A stretch of DNA of 64,000 nucleotides from Paraburkholderia ginsengiterrae. Lineage in GTDB: Bacteria > Pseudomonadota > Gammaproteobacteria > Burkholderiales > Burkholderiaceae. The DNA lies in the NCBI RefSeq assembly GCF_001645125.1, contig NZ_LXKA01000110.1, positions 186,001 to 250,000 on the forward strand, given 5' to 3'. Below the pieces are notes generated by a model. It saw nothing but the letters and a program-made list of their open reading frames with translations. It did not search any database and had not been told where the DNA came from. Made by a program: the position numbers and the translations under genes. Shown piece after piece: positions 44,546-55,065 of this stretch (position 1 is the first letter of the stretch; every line of letters begins with the position of its first letter).

Positions 44546-45595
44546 TCATACAGAACGATCTCGACTGACGTGGTCGCGATCGTCCTTGTAACCAAAGAAT
44601 GGCTCGCGAGCGTTCATCAGCGGCCTATTAATAAACTTGGGGTGAAATGGATTCAGACGATCTATGCCTTCTGGCCAGATGGCGTCGGAGAACGCCCGGC
44701 TAAGGATTTGCCGATCGATTGCCGCGCGACCTTCCTCAATAACGATCTCGACTGAGGCGGTAATGAGCGTCATCACATAGCCGATCAGACCAAAAGTCGC
44801 GTAGTGCATCTGCTCAACGCTGGTTCCGCCACCGGTGAGTTCAGGAGCGCACGGAACTGGCAAGCTGCCAAATATTGTACGCAGCAGGCCGTCAAAAATG
44901 CGTCGCGACCGTTTGTCAGCAATGCTGAACGGTTCAAGTGATATCTGCCTTGAAAAGCGCCGGCGCAACTGCTCGTTGCTCTGGAGAATTCGCCTGCATC
45001 GGCGCAAGCCCATTAGCACGAAGGGAACTTTCGTTTCGTTGATGAGACTCTTCAACCAGTCGGCGACCGCCGTCTCGATCTTTTCACTCGAGTGATCGAT
45101 AAAGTGTTGGAACTCATCCAGGATAACCAGTTCTAACTGGCAGTTCTTGAATAACATGACGATCCGTTCGGTCATATCCACGGCGGTTCCGCGAGCGAAT
45201 AGCGGGTCGCCCAATGCTAAAAGGATGCGTTCTGCGACGTTCTTTATCGTCGGCTTCGCTGGTAACTCAAGATGCAGAACGGGAATGATCGTCCCATCCT
45301 CGGTTTCACGACGCGGATGATGCTTGGCGTATTCCTTGCGAAGCGTAGACTTGCCGCTACCAGATACTCCCGTAATGATCAGACATCCTGGCTCCTCAAG
45401 TCCGAATCGCCCCATCCGATGACACCGCCGGATAGCGCTGATACCGTAAGAAAACGCTGGATGTTCGATAAGCGTCTCACGCACCGTGGCCACAGACTCA
45501 TACTTCCTGTCGATAAGATCCTCAAACTGGGTTCTATGTTTTTTATTGCTTTCATTATGTTCGTTATCCGAATTATCTGGATAATTTAGTTCCAT
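44546..45595 (-). CDS. tnsC: TnsC/TniB-type AAA+ transposition ATPase
   Basis: ATPase of 349 residues that links target selectors to the transposase. Walker A ITGVSGSGKSTLRKEY near residue 73-88, Walker B LVILDEFQHFID near 154, and the sensor region FVLMGLRRCRRILQSNEQLR near 184. The start at 45595 (MELNYPDN) has GGAGAAAA upstream. It is 49 bases behind tnsB. The C-terminal ~80 residues likely contact TniQ or TnsA/B. Confidence 0.92.
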   Translation of the reverse strand: MELNYPDNSDNEHNESNKKHRTQFEDLIDRKYESVATVRETLIEHPAFSYGISAIRRCHRMGRFGLEEPGCLIITGVSGSGKSTLRKEYAKHHPRRETEDGTIIPVLHLELPAKPTIKNVAERILLALGDPLFARGTAVDMTERIVMLFKNCQLELVILDEFQHFIDHSSEKIETAVADWLKSLINETKVPFVLMGLRRCRRILQSNEQLRRRFSRQISLEPFSIADKRSRRIFDGLLRTIFGSLPVPCAPELTGGGTSVEQMHYATFGLIGYVMTLITASVEIVIEEGRAAIDRQILSRAFSDAIWPEGIDRLNPFHPKFINRPLMNAREPFFGYKDDRDHVSRDRSV

Positions 45596-45644
45596 GATAT
45601 TTTCTCCGGGCAGCCCGCCGCTTCGGGCTGCCAAAAGTAAAGTT

Positions 45645-47672
45645 TTAGGTGCCGTGAGACTTTGGATTTACACGATCTGGCGGAGTCGTTCCTCGCCTGA
45701 CTGGAAACAAGGGCGTATCGACGTCATCATTCTGAATGTCATCCGGCTCATCCGCTTCCTCGATTGGTTCAAGGGGTAACTGTATCTGACGTGTTTCTTC
45801 TCGCTGCATTAGAGCCTCCCGGTCCGCATTTGTAGCTTTTGTGGGCTTCGACTTTGAGTTCGTTGGCGAACACTCCCTGATGAGGCGATCAGTGTCGTCA
45901 CGTAACGCGGACTTTGCCGCGAGTAGAGCAAGGCGGAGCGGTGACGTATCGTAGTCTTTCCTCGCCTTAGCAAGCATCCACCTGTGCTGCTCGGCAGTAA
46001 TCCCCTCGGCATATCCGGCTATCGTGCATTTAGCCTCTATGTAGCACTTGTTCTCTTTATCAAATACAAAGATGGCGCCAAGGTTATCGGGATCTGTACG
46101 TACCGTGACTTCGATGTCGCCGCATCGCCGTCGCAGGTCCTGAAGCGCGGGCGACGTGTACTGTAGCGAATGCACTTCGATCCCATTTTTGCTGAGAGTG
46201 CGAATTGCGGTGTTACCGAGATAGACATTCACAACGTCGGTTGACGGCGGTAACCGGGCGGGAAATTTCGCAATGCCTTCGTCCCATTTCTGCTTTGGTG
46301 TGGTCTGGATTCCTCGATGGAAGCTCACGGAATAGACGTCCACGATCCATCGATGAACGAGTTCCTGTAGCGCCTCCAAAGTCAGCACTGCTGTCCGTTC
46401 AGAATCGTATGCATGCCGCTCACCGTAGGTGGCGAACGTTGTTCCTGGCTGGAGATGAACCAGCCCGTAGTTAAGGGTCTTGAGTGAGCGTTCAATGCGT
46501 CCCTTCATCTGGGGCGCCCGGGTTGGGCAGTAGATCACGTGAATTCCGAGTTCTGCACATGCCGCCTCAAGATCCTGCGCATGAAACTCGAGGCCGTTGT
46601 CACACACAAGCTGGTCGATAAGTCCGTAGACGTCCCAGTCGCCAATCACCCTCGCGAACCGCTCCTTAACATATGCCTTCGGTAAGATCGCATGCTTTAG
46701 ACATCGAAGCACAGAACGAACGCTTGGCTTACGGAAAGAGATGTGGATGCCGACAATCATCCGTGAATACGCATCAATCATGACGGTTATCCACGGTCTG
46801 CCAAGTTGAAGTCGAGTGGTGGAATCGATCACCAGAATATCGAGTGGCGTGTGATCAACTTCCACCCGTTCGAGCGGCCGTGTGCAGCTAGGTCCCTTCC
46901 CGTATACCCGTGTTGCTTCCTTCGCATATCGTTCACCGTACCGCCTCTTTAGAATTGCATAGCGGTCGAGGTGCGCAACGGCACGATTGAGCATACGGCG
47001 GGTAACGCGGGGCAAAGCATCCTCGGGCGCCCGGCGCCGGTTCTCCTTTTCGACTTCATGCTGCACCCAGTCGAGCGCTTCGCGTAGTGACTCACGCTGC
47101 GGAGTCAGATAGATTTTTTCAATTCCTTCGTTTATCAATTCCGATAGCTTGTCCGGGAGTGCCGAAGGCCGTCGACCTCGAAGTTCCCACTTGTCTATGA
47201 GTGCGCGAATATCAAAATTCGCCCATACCCACCGTGTTCGCCAACGATAGAAGCTTGGTATTGATGGCGGACGTTCGCTGCGATACTTCGGGTCAAGCTC
47301 AGTCCAGACCTTATGGAGAAGGTTGGTCACCACCTTGCGTGGATAACCCAGTCGCCCGTCGGGACAGATAGCGTCCAGATACTTCCACTTTGCTATCGCG
47401 TTCGTCTGGACGCGTTGAGGAAAATTCGAGAGACCGCGTTCCATACACCGTTCCGAAGCCATGTCGGGCGACGCGTTCTGAACTTCTTCGCGCGAGAGGA
47501 ATTTTAGTTCTCCACTTGCAAATCGCGAGAGAAGCTCGGCGACTACATGTGTGGATTTGCTTGCGTCTTTGAGAGACATAACGTGCACCAATCGATCGGT
47601 CACCTGCTCAATCAGATAATTCACGTCCTGGAGCGAGAAAAACTCACCCGCTTTAAACGAATAGCGCGTCAT
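45645..47672 (-). CDS. tnsB: TnsB-type DDE transposase
   Basis: Transposase of 675 residues in the retroviral-integrase superfamily (Mu/Tn7/Tn5053 group). DNA-binding helical domains occupy ~1-250; the DDE triad is in RVEVDHTPLDIL (Asp near 273), QLVCDNGLEF (Asp near 359) and QMKGRIERSLKTL (Glu near 392), spacing typical of DD35E. A beta-barrel and an acidic, proline-rich tail (EPIEEADEPDDIQND) complete the protein; such tails contact the AAA+ partner. The start overlaps the end of tnsA by 20 bases. Confidence 0.94.
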   Translation of the reverse strand: MTRYSFKAGEFFSLQDVNYLIEQVTDRLVHVMSLKDASKSTHVVAELLSRFASGELKFLSREEVQNASPDMASERCMERGLSNFPQRVQTNAIAKWKYLDAICPDGRLGYPRKVVTNLLHKVWTELDPKYRSERPPSIPSFYRWRTRWVWANFDIRALIDKWELRGRRPSALPDKLSELINEGIEKIYLTPQRESLREALDWVQHEVEKENRRRAPEDALPRVTRRMLNRAVAHLDRYAILKRRYGERYAKEATRVYGKGPSCTRPLERVEVDHTPLDILVIDSTTRLQLGRPWITVMIDAYSRMIVGIHISFRKPSVRSVLRCLKHAILPKAYVKERFARVIGDWDVYGLIDQLVCDNGLEFHAQDLEAACAELGIHVIYCPTRAPQMKGRIERSLKTLNYGLVHLQPGTTFATYGERHAYDSERTAVLTLEALQELVHRWIVDVYSVSFHRGIQTTPKQKWDEGIAKFPARLPPSTDVVNVYLGNTAIRTLSKNGIEVHSLQYTSPALQDLRRRCGDIEVTVRTDPDNLGAIFVFDKENKCYIEAKCTIAGYAEGITAEQHRWMLAKARKDYDTSPLRLALLAAKSALRDDTDRLIRECSPTNSKSKPTKATNADREALMQREETRQIQLPLEPIEEADEPDDIQNDDVDTPLFPVRRGTTPPDRVNPKSHGT

Positions 47673-48348
47673 CGTGACTCTCCTCAAAGGGCAACAGAAC
47701 GGTGGATCCACTGATCTCTGTATCCAGACAGCAGGTCAACTCGCGGGCGGCCAGTCGATGCACAATGGCCCGCCCCGACGCACCGATTCGAAGTGCCTCG
47801 GCGATGGTCCGGTTCTCCAGACCGGATGGGACAGCAGGTCGACTCGCTCCGTCCAGCCATTTTCCATAACGCACCTGCAGCAGTGTTTTGACCTGAGCCA
47901 ATCTGATTGTCTTCCGAATCTGTAGATCGGTAAGGACGAGGAACTGCTCTCCCTGGCTTTTAAACACCTCCGAAAGTCGGTCGAACTTTTCCTGGTTTCG
48001 CTGCTCGGCAAGTACGTCGGCTGGCTTCACTTCTATGAGCCAACGGCGACCGTCGCACCAATCTACGGCGAAGTCCGGCGTGTAGGTTCGCGAACCTGCT
48101 CCGAGGCGGTACCTAATGGTCTTCGGCTGCTCGACAAACCGAACGACACCCCGCGCAAATTCGAACAAGTGGAGGCAGTCAAATTCCAGAAGACTCTCGC
48201 AGCGGACAAGCCGGTTGTTTTTGGGCGAGAAAAACTTGGCGCGAAAGCCTCTGCCTGATGGCGTAACAGGATTGCGCGCCGGATGTCTGGAAGTTTGCGG
48301 GGGAGAAGTGTTGGCCCGACTGCCGCCGCCATCATATGGGACGTCCAT
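47653..48348 (-). CDS. tnsA: TnsA-type endonuclease
   Basis: Endonuclease of 231 residues that cuts the 5' ends of the transposon, allowing cut-and-paste movement with TnsB. The restriction-like catalytic residues are visible: Glu in CESLLEFDCLHLFEF (~57-70), Asp in YTPDFAVDW (~90) and E-x-K in LIEVKPADVL (~105). The winged-helix tail follows (IRLAQVKTLLQVRYGKW). It is the first gene of the operon and overlaps tnsB. Presence of TnsA distinguishes this element from Tn5053-type elements and CAST systems lacking it. Confidence 0.92.
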   Translation of the reverse strand: MDVPYDGGGSRANTSPPQTSRHPARNPVTPSGRGFRAKFFSPKNNRLVRCESLLEFDCLHLFEFARGVVRFVEQPKTIRYRLGAGSRTYTPDFAVDWCDGRRWLIEVKPADVLAEQRNQEKFDRLSEVFKSQGEQFLVLTDLQIRKTIRLAQVKTLLQVRYGKWLDGASRPAVPSGLENRTIAEALRIGASGRAIVHRLAARELTCCLDTEISGSTVLLPFEESHDDALFV

Positions 48349-48488
48349 GATTGCTCCTACGACCGAACCGCTACTCGTCACCTATGACGAGCAGTTATCT
48401 TTAGCAATCCACGGTAGGGATGAGCGATGCCACCAAGCAGCGTCGGCCGCTGCCCGATAACGAAATTGCCCGAATCCGGACGAAATAG

Positions 48489-48641
48489 TGTCCCAACACG
48501 GGCAAATCTGTCCCGTGCGTTTTCCCATGAATCGCGGAAAAGCGGCTTGACTGTCGCGGAGGGGCGGACGATACTAAGGGCGTCAACCGGGTTAGTGTCG
48601 TTCGCTAGCTCGCAACGGGGCAAGCCGCAAGGTCTTGTCCC
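48489..48641. promoter_or_regulatory. Three TGTCCC sites and an operator-like palindrome before tnsA
   Basis: TGTCCC occurs at 48489, 48509 and 48636, the first two 20 bases apart, and CACGGG (48497-48502) pairs with CCCGTG (48512-48517). The 297-base gap between tnsA and the XRE gene has no other supported feature. An operator for the XRE repressor controlling tns is the simplest reading; extra TnsB sites are an alternative. Confidence 0.45.
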
Positions 48642-48645
48642 GTTT

Positions 48646-49068
48646 TTACATTGGTGCCTCCTCTTTCGATCGTCGTTTTATGCGACCAGGCCGATACGCC
48701 GGTTGTGAACGTATCTCCTCGTCGAGCCGGACAATCGCGCGGATGGTCGCAATTTGCCCGGGCGACAGCCTTCCGAGCTTTCGGCCAAGCTCCGCGTACA
48801 TCCGGTACTCATCGGTAGGTAAATCCGGAATCAGCTGAATGCTCGTCGGCGAGTCCGCGAGCTCCCTCTTCAAGCCTGCTTTCTCGTCAGCCGCAAGCTG
48901 CAACGATTCAGCGAAACGCTCCAGGAACTCCGGAGATGGATTCTTGCGCCCCAGTTCCACGCCGGACACATGCGATGCATCGTATCCAACCTTTTCAGCG
49001 AGCTCTTGCTGCCTCAGTCCAGCTCTCAATCGAAGGGCTCGGAGGAAAATTCCTAGGGGCGTTGACAT
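48646..49068 (-). CDS. XRE-family helix-turn-helix regulator
   Basis: Protein of 140 residues with an XRE helix-turn-helix at ~5-60 (LRLRAGLRQQELAEKVGYDA; SHVSGVELGRKNPSPEFLER) and a helical C-terminus (LGRLSPGQIATIRAIVRLDE). The ATG at 49068 gives a typical N-terminus. It is transcribed toward tnsA and away from hsdR, so it could control either the transposition operon or the restriction genes. No ligand domain is visible. Confidence 0.85.
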   Translation of the reverse strand: MSTPLGIFLRALRLRAGLRQQELAEKVGYDASHVSGVELGRKNPSPEFLERFAESLQLAADEKAGLKRELADSPTSIQLIPDLPTDEYRMYAELGRKLGRLSPGQIATIRAIVRLDEEIRSQPAYRPGRIKRRSKEEAPM

Positions 49069-49471
49069 AGAGGAATGGCGATAGATGGTCACACGATGTA
49101 CCAACCATAGGCCAAAGTTCAAATCCCGTCAACACGCAAGTATTTGATTATAAAAACTAATTTCTCTATTTCACAATGACGCCATGCTCGATTTTTCTGA
49201 CGTTGGAAGTCGAGAGCAAGGCGCGGAATCCTGTGATCGAAGACTACTGGTGCTGCGACTCGACGAGGGGCACTTATCGTGCCGTGTATGGATTCCGGCC
49301 ATTTCCAGGCTATTTGCTGCGGCCATTTATAATCCCATACTGATATTGGCACCCGCGTTTTCTCCTAGGGCAAGTCATTCGAAGGTTTTGCCCAAGGCGA
49401 GGAACCCATGCGCGCCGGGAACTGAAACTTTCATTGGGTCGGCGGGCCAGTGAATCGGGGGATGATCGACA
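49069..49471. other. 403-base gap between XRE gene and hsdR; likely divergent promoters
   Basis: AT-rich near 49130-49185 in contrast to the hsd genes, consistent with promoters for the divergent XRE and hsdR genes. A minus-strand frame (49119-49352) has no recognisable family. Confidence 0.4.
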
Positions 49472-51826
49472 ATGGAAAAAAAATCGCTATCTGAGCGCGA
49501 CGTCTGCAGTAAGTTCATCACCCCGGCACTAACGGCAGCCGGCTGGGACCTGCACACTCAGCTACTTGAAGAAGTAGCTCTAACAAGTGGTCGAGTTGTG
49601 GTTCGTGGCAACAAGGCGAAGCGCGACGAAAAGACCATACGACGCGCGGATTACGTACTGTACTTCAAGCCCGGAATCCCGCTCGCGATCGTCGAGGCGA
49701 AGGACAACAACCACACGGTACGCGATGGCATCCAGCAGGCGCTTGCCTATGCCGACATGCTCGACGTCCCGTTCGCCTTTTCGAGTAACGGCGACGGCTT
49801 CGTCTGGCATGACAGGACCCTGCATGACGGCGTGCTCGAGCGCGAGATCGCGATGGACCAGTTTCCGTCGCCGGCGGATCTGTGGCAGCGCTACCTTGCG
49901 TGGAAGGGCATCGGGCCGGACGCCGAGCCGGTCTATGCGCAGGACTACTACCCCGGCAAGCCGGCTCGCTATTACCAGCTGAACGCGGTGAACCGCGCAA
50001 TCGAGGCGGTCACGAAGGAGCAGTCGCGGATCCTGCTGGTGATGGCAACGGGCACCGGCAAGACGTACACGGCGTTCCAGATCATCTGGCGGCTGTGGAA
50101 GGCGCGGGCGGCGAAGCGCATCCTGTTCCTCGCCGATCGAAACATCCTGGTGGACCAGACCAAGACCAACGACTTCAAGCCATTCGCCGGCGCGATGACC
50201 AAGATCGAAAATCGCGAGGTCGACAAGTCGTATGAGATTTACCTGTCGCTGTATCAGGCAGTGACGGGCACGGAAGAAACGCAGAACATTTACCGCCAGT
50301 TCAGCCGCGATTTCTTCGACCTCGTGGTGATCGACGAATGCCATCGCGGCAGTGCGGCCGAGGATTCGGCCTGGCGCGAGATCCTCGAGTATTTCAGCTC
50401 GGCCACCCATCTCGGGCTGACCGCGACGCCAAAAGAAACCGCCGAAGTGTCGAACATCACCTACTTCGGTGAGCCGGTCTATACGTATTCGTTGCGGCAA
50501 GGCATCGAGGACGGCTTCCTGGCGCCGTACAAGGTGATCCGGGTCGATCTCGACAAGGACTTGGGCTGGCGGCCCACGGCCGGGATGGTCGACAGGCTGG
50601 GGCAGCTGGTCGAAGACCGGATCTACAACCAGTCCGACATGAACCGGTCGCTGGTGCTGACGCGACGCGACGAAGCGGTCGCGAGACGCATCACTGAATT
50701 CCTGCATGCGACCGACCGGATGGCGAAGACCATTGTGTTCTGCGAGGACATCGACCACGCGGCCCGGATGCGCCAGGCGCTAGCCAACGCGAACCCCGAC
50801 CTGGCGGGCGCCAATCCGAAGTACGTGATGCAGATCACCGGCGACAACCTGGAAGGCAAGCTCGAGCTCGACAACTTCATCAATCCCCGCAAGGACTATC
50901 CGGTGATTGCCACCACGTCGCGCCTGATGACAACCGGCGTCGATGCGAAGACCTGCAAGCTAGTCGTACTCGATCGTACGATCAGGTCGATGACCGAGTT
51001 CAAGCAGATCATCGGCCGCGGCACGCGGATCGACGAGGAGTACGGCAAGCTGTGGTTTACCATTCTGGACTTCAAGAAGGCGACCGAGCTGTTTGCCGAC
51101 CCGGCCTTTGACGGCGATCCCGTCGTAGTGTTCGAACCCGAGCCTGACGAACCCGTCGTTCCGCCGGAAGAGGACGGCGATCCGATGGGTGACCCCGCTG
51201 GCGGTCTGGACAGAGACGCCGGCGGCATGTCAATTATTATTGGTGGGCCTGACGGACCAGCCACGGGCCGAACGAGGTACGTCATTGACGAAGTGCCCGT
51301 GTATGTCGTCAATGAGCGGGTCCAGTATCTTAGCCCCGACGGCAGACTGATCACGGAGTCACTGCGCGACTTCACGCGGATCCAGATCGGCAAGCGCTTC
51401 GTGTCGCTCGACGCGTTCCTGCAGGCCTGGAACGATGCCGACAGGAAGCAGGCAATCGTCGCCGAGCTCGAGGAACAGGGCATCCTGTTCGACGAACTTG
51501 CGAAAGAGGCCGGCAAGGACCTCGACCCGTTCGACCTGGTTTGCCATATCGCGTTTGGCCAGAAGCCGCTGACCCGGCGGGAACGTGCCGAGAACGTCAG
51601 GAAGCGCGACTATTTCGGCAAGTACGGCGAGACCGCGCGGCAGGTGCTGCAGGCGCTGCTCGAGAAATATGCCGACGACGGCATTGAAAACATCGAACGT
51701 CCGGAAGTGCTGCGGCTCGCGCCGCTCGACCAGCTCGGCTCGCCCGTCGAACTGGTTCAGGCGTTTGGTGGCCGGCAGCAATACCAGGCTGCGATCCGCG
51801 AGCTTGAACGCTCGCTCTATCAATAA
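49472..51826 (+). CDS. hsdR: Type I restriction enzyme, R (motor/nuclease) subunit
   Basis: Protein of 784 residues that translocates and cuts unmodified DNA in complex with HsdM and HsdS. Nuclease residues are in [20 protein letters not shown] (~55-75: Asp and E-A-K), helicase motif [11 protein letters not shown] (~190), motif [12 protein letters not shown] (~285), motif [11 protein letters not shown] (~312), and motif [15 protein letters not shown] (~510). The length fits the shorter EcoEI-like group. It is followed after 18 bases by hsdM in the same direction. G+C is high and even, unlike the AT-richer genes on the left. Confidence 0.95.
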   Translation: MEKKSLSERDVCSKFITPALTAAGWDLHTQLLEEVALTSGRVVVRGNKAKRDEKTIRRADYVLYFKPGIPLAIVEAKDNNHTVRDGIQQALAYADMLDVPFAFSSNGDGFVWHDRTLHDGVLEREIAMDQFPSPADLWQRYLAWKGIGPDAEPVYAQDYYPGKPARYYQLNAVNRAIEAVTKEQSRILLVMATGTGKTYTAFQIIWRLWKARAAKRILFLADRNILVDQTKTNDFKPFAGAMTKIENREVDKSYEIYLSLYQAVTGTEETQNIYRQFSRDFFDLVVIDECHRGSAAEDSAWREILEYFSSATHLGLTATPKETAEVSNITYFGEPVYTYSLRQGIEDGFLAPYKVIRVDLDKDLGWRPTAGMVDRLGQLVEDRIYNQSDMNRSLVLTRRDEAVARRITEFLHATDRMAKTIVFCEDIDHAARMRQALANANPDLAGANPKYVMQITGDNLEGKLELDNFINPRKDYPVIATTSRLMTTGVDAKTCKLVVLDRTIRSMTEFKQIIGRGTRIDEEYGKLWFTILDFKKATELFADPAFDGDPVVVFEPEPDEPVVPPEEDGDPMGDPAGGLDRDAGGMSIIIGGPDGPATGRTRYVIDEVPVYVVNERVQYLSPDGRLITESLRDFTRIQIGKRFVSLDAFLQAWNDADRKQAIVAELEEQGILFDELAKEAGKDLDPFDLVCHIAFGQKPLTRRERAENVRKRDYFGKYGETARQVLQALLEKYADDGIENIERPEVLRLAPLDQLGSPVELVQAFGGRQQYQAAIRELERSLYQ

Positions 51827-51844
51827 GGTTTCACCGGTTCACTC

Positions 51845-53314
51845 ATGACAATCAGCTCTACCTTTATCAAGTCGGTCCAGGACATCATGCGCCAGGACGC
51901 CGGCGTCGACGGCGACGCGCAGCGGATCTCGCAGCTGACCTGGCTGCTGTTCCTGAAGATTTTCGACGACCAGGAAACCGAGCTCGAACTGATGCGCGAC
52001 GCCTACCGGTCGCCGCTGCCCGAGCGGCTGCGCTGGCGCAACTGGGCCGCCGACCCGGAAGGCATCACCGGCGACGAGCTGCTGACGTTCGTCAATACTG
52101 ACCTGTTCCCGTCGATCAAGGCGCTCAATGCGGACCTGCAGCGCAACGCGCGCGGCTTCGTGGCCCGCGAGGTGTTTAGCGACGCGTACAACTACATGAA
52201 GTCCGGCCAACTGCTGCGCCAGGTGATCAACCGGATCAACGAGATCGACTTCAACAATCGCGCGGACCGTCACCTGTTCAACGATCTGTACGAGCGGATC
52301 CTGAAGGACCTGCAGAGCGCCGGCAACGCGGGCGAGTTCTATACGCCGCGGGCGGTGACGCAGTTCATGGTGGATCAGGTCAACCCGCAGCTCGGCGAAC
52401 GCATCCTGGATCCGGCATGCGGCACCGGTGGCTTTCTGGCGTGTGCGCTCGAGCACCTGAAAGCGCAGCGCCGGAGCATCGAGGATGACATCGTGGTGCA
52501 GAATGCGATCAACGGTGTCGAGAAGAAGCAGCTGCCGCATCTGCTGTGCGTCACGAACATGATGCTGCACGGCATCGAGGTGCCGTCGTTGATCCGCCAC
52601 GACAACACCCTGACGCGGCCGCTCGCCGACTATGGCACGCGCGACATGGTCGATGTGATCCTGACCAATCCGCCGTTTGGGGGCACCGAAGAACCGGGTA
52701 TCGAGGGCAATTTTCCGGCCGATGTGCGCACGCGCGAAACCGCGGACCTGTTCCTGGTGCTGATCATCGAGCTGCTGAAGCACGACGGCCGCGCGGCCGT
52801 GGTGCTCCCGGATGGCACGCTGTTCGGCGAAGGCGTGAAGAGCCGCATCAAGGAAAAGCTGCTGACCGAGTGCAACCTGCACACGATCGTGCGGCTGCCG
52901 AATGGCGTATTCGCGCCGTACACGGGCATCAGGACCAACCTGCTGTTCTTCACGAAGGGCGCACCGACCAAGTCGGTCTGGTACTACGAGCACCCGTATC
53001 CGGTCGGCTACAAGAGCTATTCGAAGACCAAGCCGATCCGGATCAAGGAGTTCGCGGCCGCGAAGGCGTGGTGGGGCAATGAGGCCGACGGCTTTGCCAG
53101 CCGCACCGAGAACGAGTTTGCGTGGAAGGTGAACATCGAGACTATCAAGGCCAGTGGTTTCAACCTCGACCAGAAAAATCCTCATCGGGCCGACGAGATC
53201 GGCCATGACCCGGACGAACTGCTGGCCCAGTACCAGCAGCTGACAGGCCAGGCCCAGACGCTGCGCGACCAGCTCAAAGGCATCCTGGCGGACGCGCTGG
53301 AGGGCCGGGCATGA
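51845..53314 (+). CDS. hsdM: Type I modification methyltransferase subunit
   Basis: N6-adenine methyltransferase of 489 residues. It has the N-terminal helical HsdM domain (RISQLTWLLFLKIFDDQE), the AdoMet motif LDPACGTGGFLACAL (~180-195) and the catalytic NPPFGG (~277). It forms M2S1 with HsdS to methylate, and R2M2S1 to restrict. Its stop overlaps the hsdS start by four bases. Confidence 0.96.
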   Translation: MTISSTFIKSVQDIMRQDAGVDGDAQRISQLTWLLFLKIFDDQETELELMRDAYRSPLPERLRWRNWAADPEGITGDELLTFVNTDLFPSIKALNADLQRNARGFVAREVFSDAYNYMKSGQLLRQVINRINEIDFNNRADRHLFNDLYERILKDLQSAGNAGEFYTPRAVTQFMVDQVNPQLGERILDPACGTGGFLACALEHLKAQRRSIEDDIVVQNAINGVEKKQLPHLLCVTNMMLHGIEVPSLIRHDNTLTRPLADYGTRDMVDVILTNPPFGGTEEPGIEGNFPADVRTRETADLFLVLIIELLKHDGRAAVVLPDGTLFGEGVKSRIKEKLLTECNLHTIVRLPNGVFAPYTGIRTNLLFFTKGAPTKSVWYYEHPYPVGYKSYSKTKPIRIKEFAAAKAWWGNEADGFASRTENEFAWKVNIETIKASGFNLDQKNPHRADEIGHDPDELLAQYQQLTGQAQTLRDQLKGILADALEGRA

Positions 53315-55065
53315 AGCTCAATGAAGGGTTTCAGCTGTTAGCCACCGCACCGGATGGCGTGGCGCGTCTGCGCGAGTTGATTGTGTCTCTCGCTGTACAA
53401 GGGAAGCTGGTTTCGCAGGATCCGAGTGACGAGCCTGCAACCACGCTACTCCAGAGAGTGCGACACGAGAAGGATAGTCTGATTGCCGACGGCCATGTCA
53501 AGCGCGACAAACCCATGCAGCTTATCGGCCATGTGGATGCGCCGTTCGCAGTTCCGACCGCATGGGTGTGGACCAGATTCGGCGCAGTAGTTATGGACAG
53601 CGAAGCCGGTTGGAGTCCCAGTTGCGAGAATGTTCCACGAACTACGGGACAATGGGGCGTTTTGAAAGTCAGCGCAGTTTCGTGGGGAAAGTTTCGGCCC
53701 GAGGAGAATAAGGGACTTCCGGGCGACCTGCAGCCTAGGCCCGAGTACGAGGTGCGCCGTGGTGATTTTCTGGTGTCACGTGCCAATACCGAGGAGCTTG
53801 TCGCTCGGTCAGTGATCGTGGAGACGGATGAACAGGCGTTGATGATGAGCGACAAGATCATTCGACTTCGGCTCTCAGGGTTGTGTGAACCGCAGTACTT
53901 GAATCTCTTCAACAACGGCGAGGACGCCCGCCGTCACTACATTAAGCATGCGTCAGGCACGAGCAGTTCTATGAAGAACGTCTCGCGTGACGTCATCTTG
54001 AATTTGCCGATTCCTTTACCGCCAGCAGCTGAGCAGGCCCGCGTCGTTGCCAAAGTGAACGAACTGATGGGGATCTGCGACGAACTGGAAGAGCAAGGTC
54101 GCCTCGAGGCCGAGCAGCATGCCCGGCTGACCACCACGCTGTTTGATGCGCTAGCGGGAAGCGAGTCGCCTCACGCGCTCGCTGAAAACTGGGCTCGGGT
54201 CGCCGCGCATTTCGACCTGCTGCTTGACCGACCCGAAGCGGTCGACGGGCTGGAACAGGTCATTCTGCAGCTTGCTGTGCGTGGCAGGTTGGTCCCGCAG
54301 GATCCGAAGGACGAACCGGCCAGTGACTTGCTCAAGCAGATCCGCGCCTGGAGAGGCCGTCAGATCGGCGAAGGCAAGATCAAGCGCGGAAACCCGCTAC
54401 CTGAATTTAGCGAGGAAGATGATGCTTTCGAATTACCCGAGGGATGGGAGGCGATTCGCTTCGGCGAAATCTGGGACCATTCCTTTTACGGACCGCGCTT
54501 CTCGAACGACGATTACGTGAGTAAGGGGGGGCTTCCCACTATTCGCACGACAGATATGTCCGGCGGTCGAATCGTCCTCAAGGACGCTCCGTGCGTGCAG
54601 GTACCTGACGATAAACGGGATGCCTACCTTGTGCAAAGGGGCGATTTGCTCGTAACCCGGTCTGGCAGCATTGGGGTAATGGCTCTTTTTGACTTAGAGC
54701 TGGATGCCATTCCGAGTGCCTACCTAATCCGTATCCGGTTCGCTGAACAAGTGGTGCCGGACTATTGCCTATTATTTTTAACTAGCCCAGATGGACAGGA
54801 ACAGATGGGGCTGAACACGACGTCCGTTGGTGTTCCAAACGTTAATGCGACAAAAATGGCCTCATTTATGATGCCGTTGCCCCCCCGTGCTGAGCAGCTC
54901 CGTATCGTCGCCCGCGTCGAAGAGCTGCGCCGTCTCTGTGAGGACTTGCGCGCGTGCCTGATCGCACGCCGAACGTGCCAAGCGCGTTTTGCCGAAGTGC
55001 TGGTCGAGCAGGCCACGTCGACCGCGCCATTGGTGAACACGGGCGCCCTGGCAGCGGCCGCCTGA
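53311..55065 (+). CDS. hsdS: Type I specificity subunit
   Basis: Protein of 584 residues with two target-recognition domains, each binding half of a bipartite site: TRD1 about 75-245 and TRD2 about 385-550, separated by a conserved helix (PAAEQARVVAKVNELMGICD) and ended by its repeat (PRAEQLRIVARVEELRRLCE). The N-terminus holds a partial repeat (LRELIVSLAVQGKLVSQDPS) also seen mid-protein (EQVILQLAVRGRLVPQDPKD). The TRD regions have lower G+C than the flanks, a usual sign of exchange. ATGA overlap with hsdM. Confidence 0.94.
   Translation: MKLNEGFQLLATAPDGVARLRELIVSLAVQGKLVSQDPSDEPATTLLQRVRHEKDSLIADGHVKRDKPMQLIGHVDAPFAVPTAWVWTRFGAVVMDSEAGWSPSCENVPRTTGQWGVLKVSAVSWGKFRPEENKGLPGDLQPRPEYEVRRGDFLVSRANTEELVARSVIVETDEQALMMSDKIIRLRLSGLCEPQYLNLFNNGEDARRHYIKHASGTSSSMKNVSRDVILNLPIPLPPAAEQARVVAKVNELMGICDELEEQGRLEAEQHARLTTTLFDALAGSESPHALAENWARVAAHFDLLLDRPEAVDGLEQVILQLAVRGRLVPQDPKDEPASDLLKQIRAWRGRQIGEGKIKRGNPLPEFSEEDDAFELPEGWEAIRFGEIWDHSFYGPRFSNDDYVSKGGLPTIRTTDMSGGRIVLKDAPCVQVPDDKRDAYLVQRGDLLVTRSGSIGVMALFDLELDAIPSAYLIRIRFAEQVVPDYCLLFLTSPDGQEQMGLNTTSVGVPNVNATKMASFMMPLPPRAEQLRIVARVEELRRLCEDLRACLIARRTCQARFAEVLVEQATSTAPLVNTGALAAAA

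Noticed and set aside
49119-49352. 77-codon minus-strand frame upstream of the XRE gene
   Set aside because: No family and overlaps the likely promoter region.
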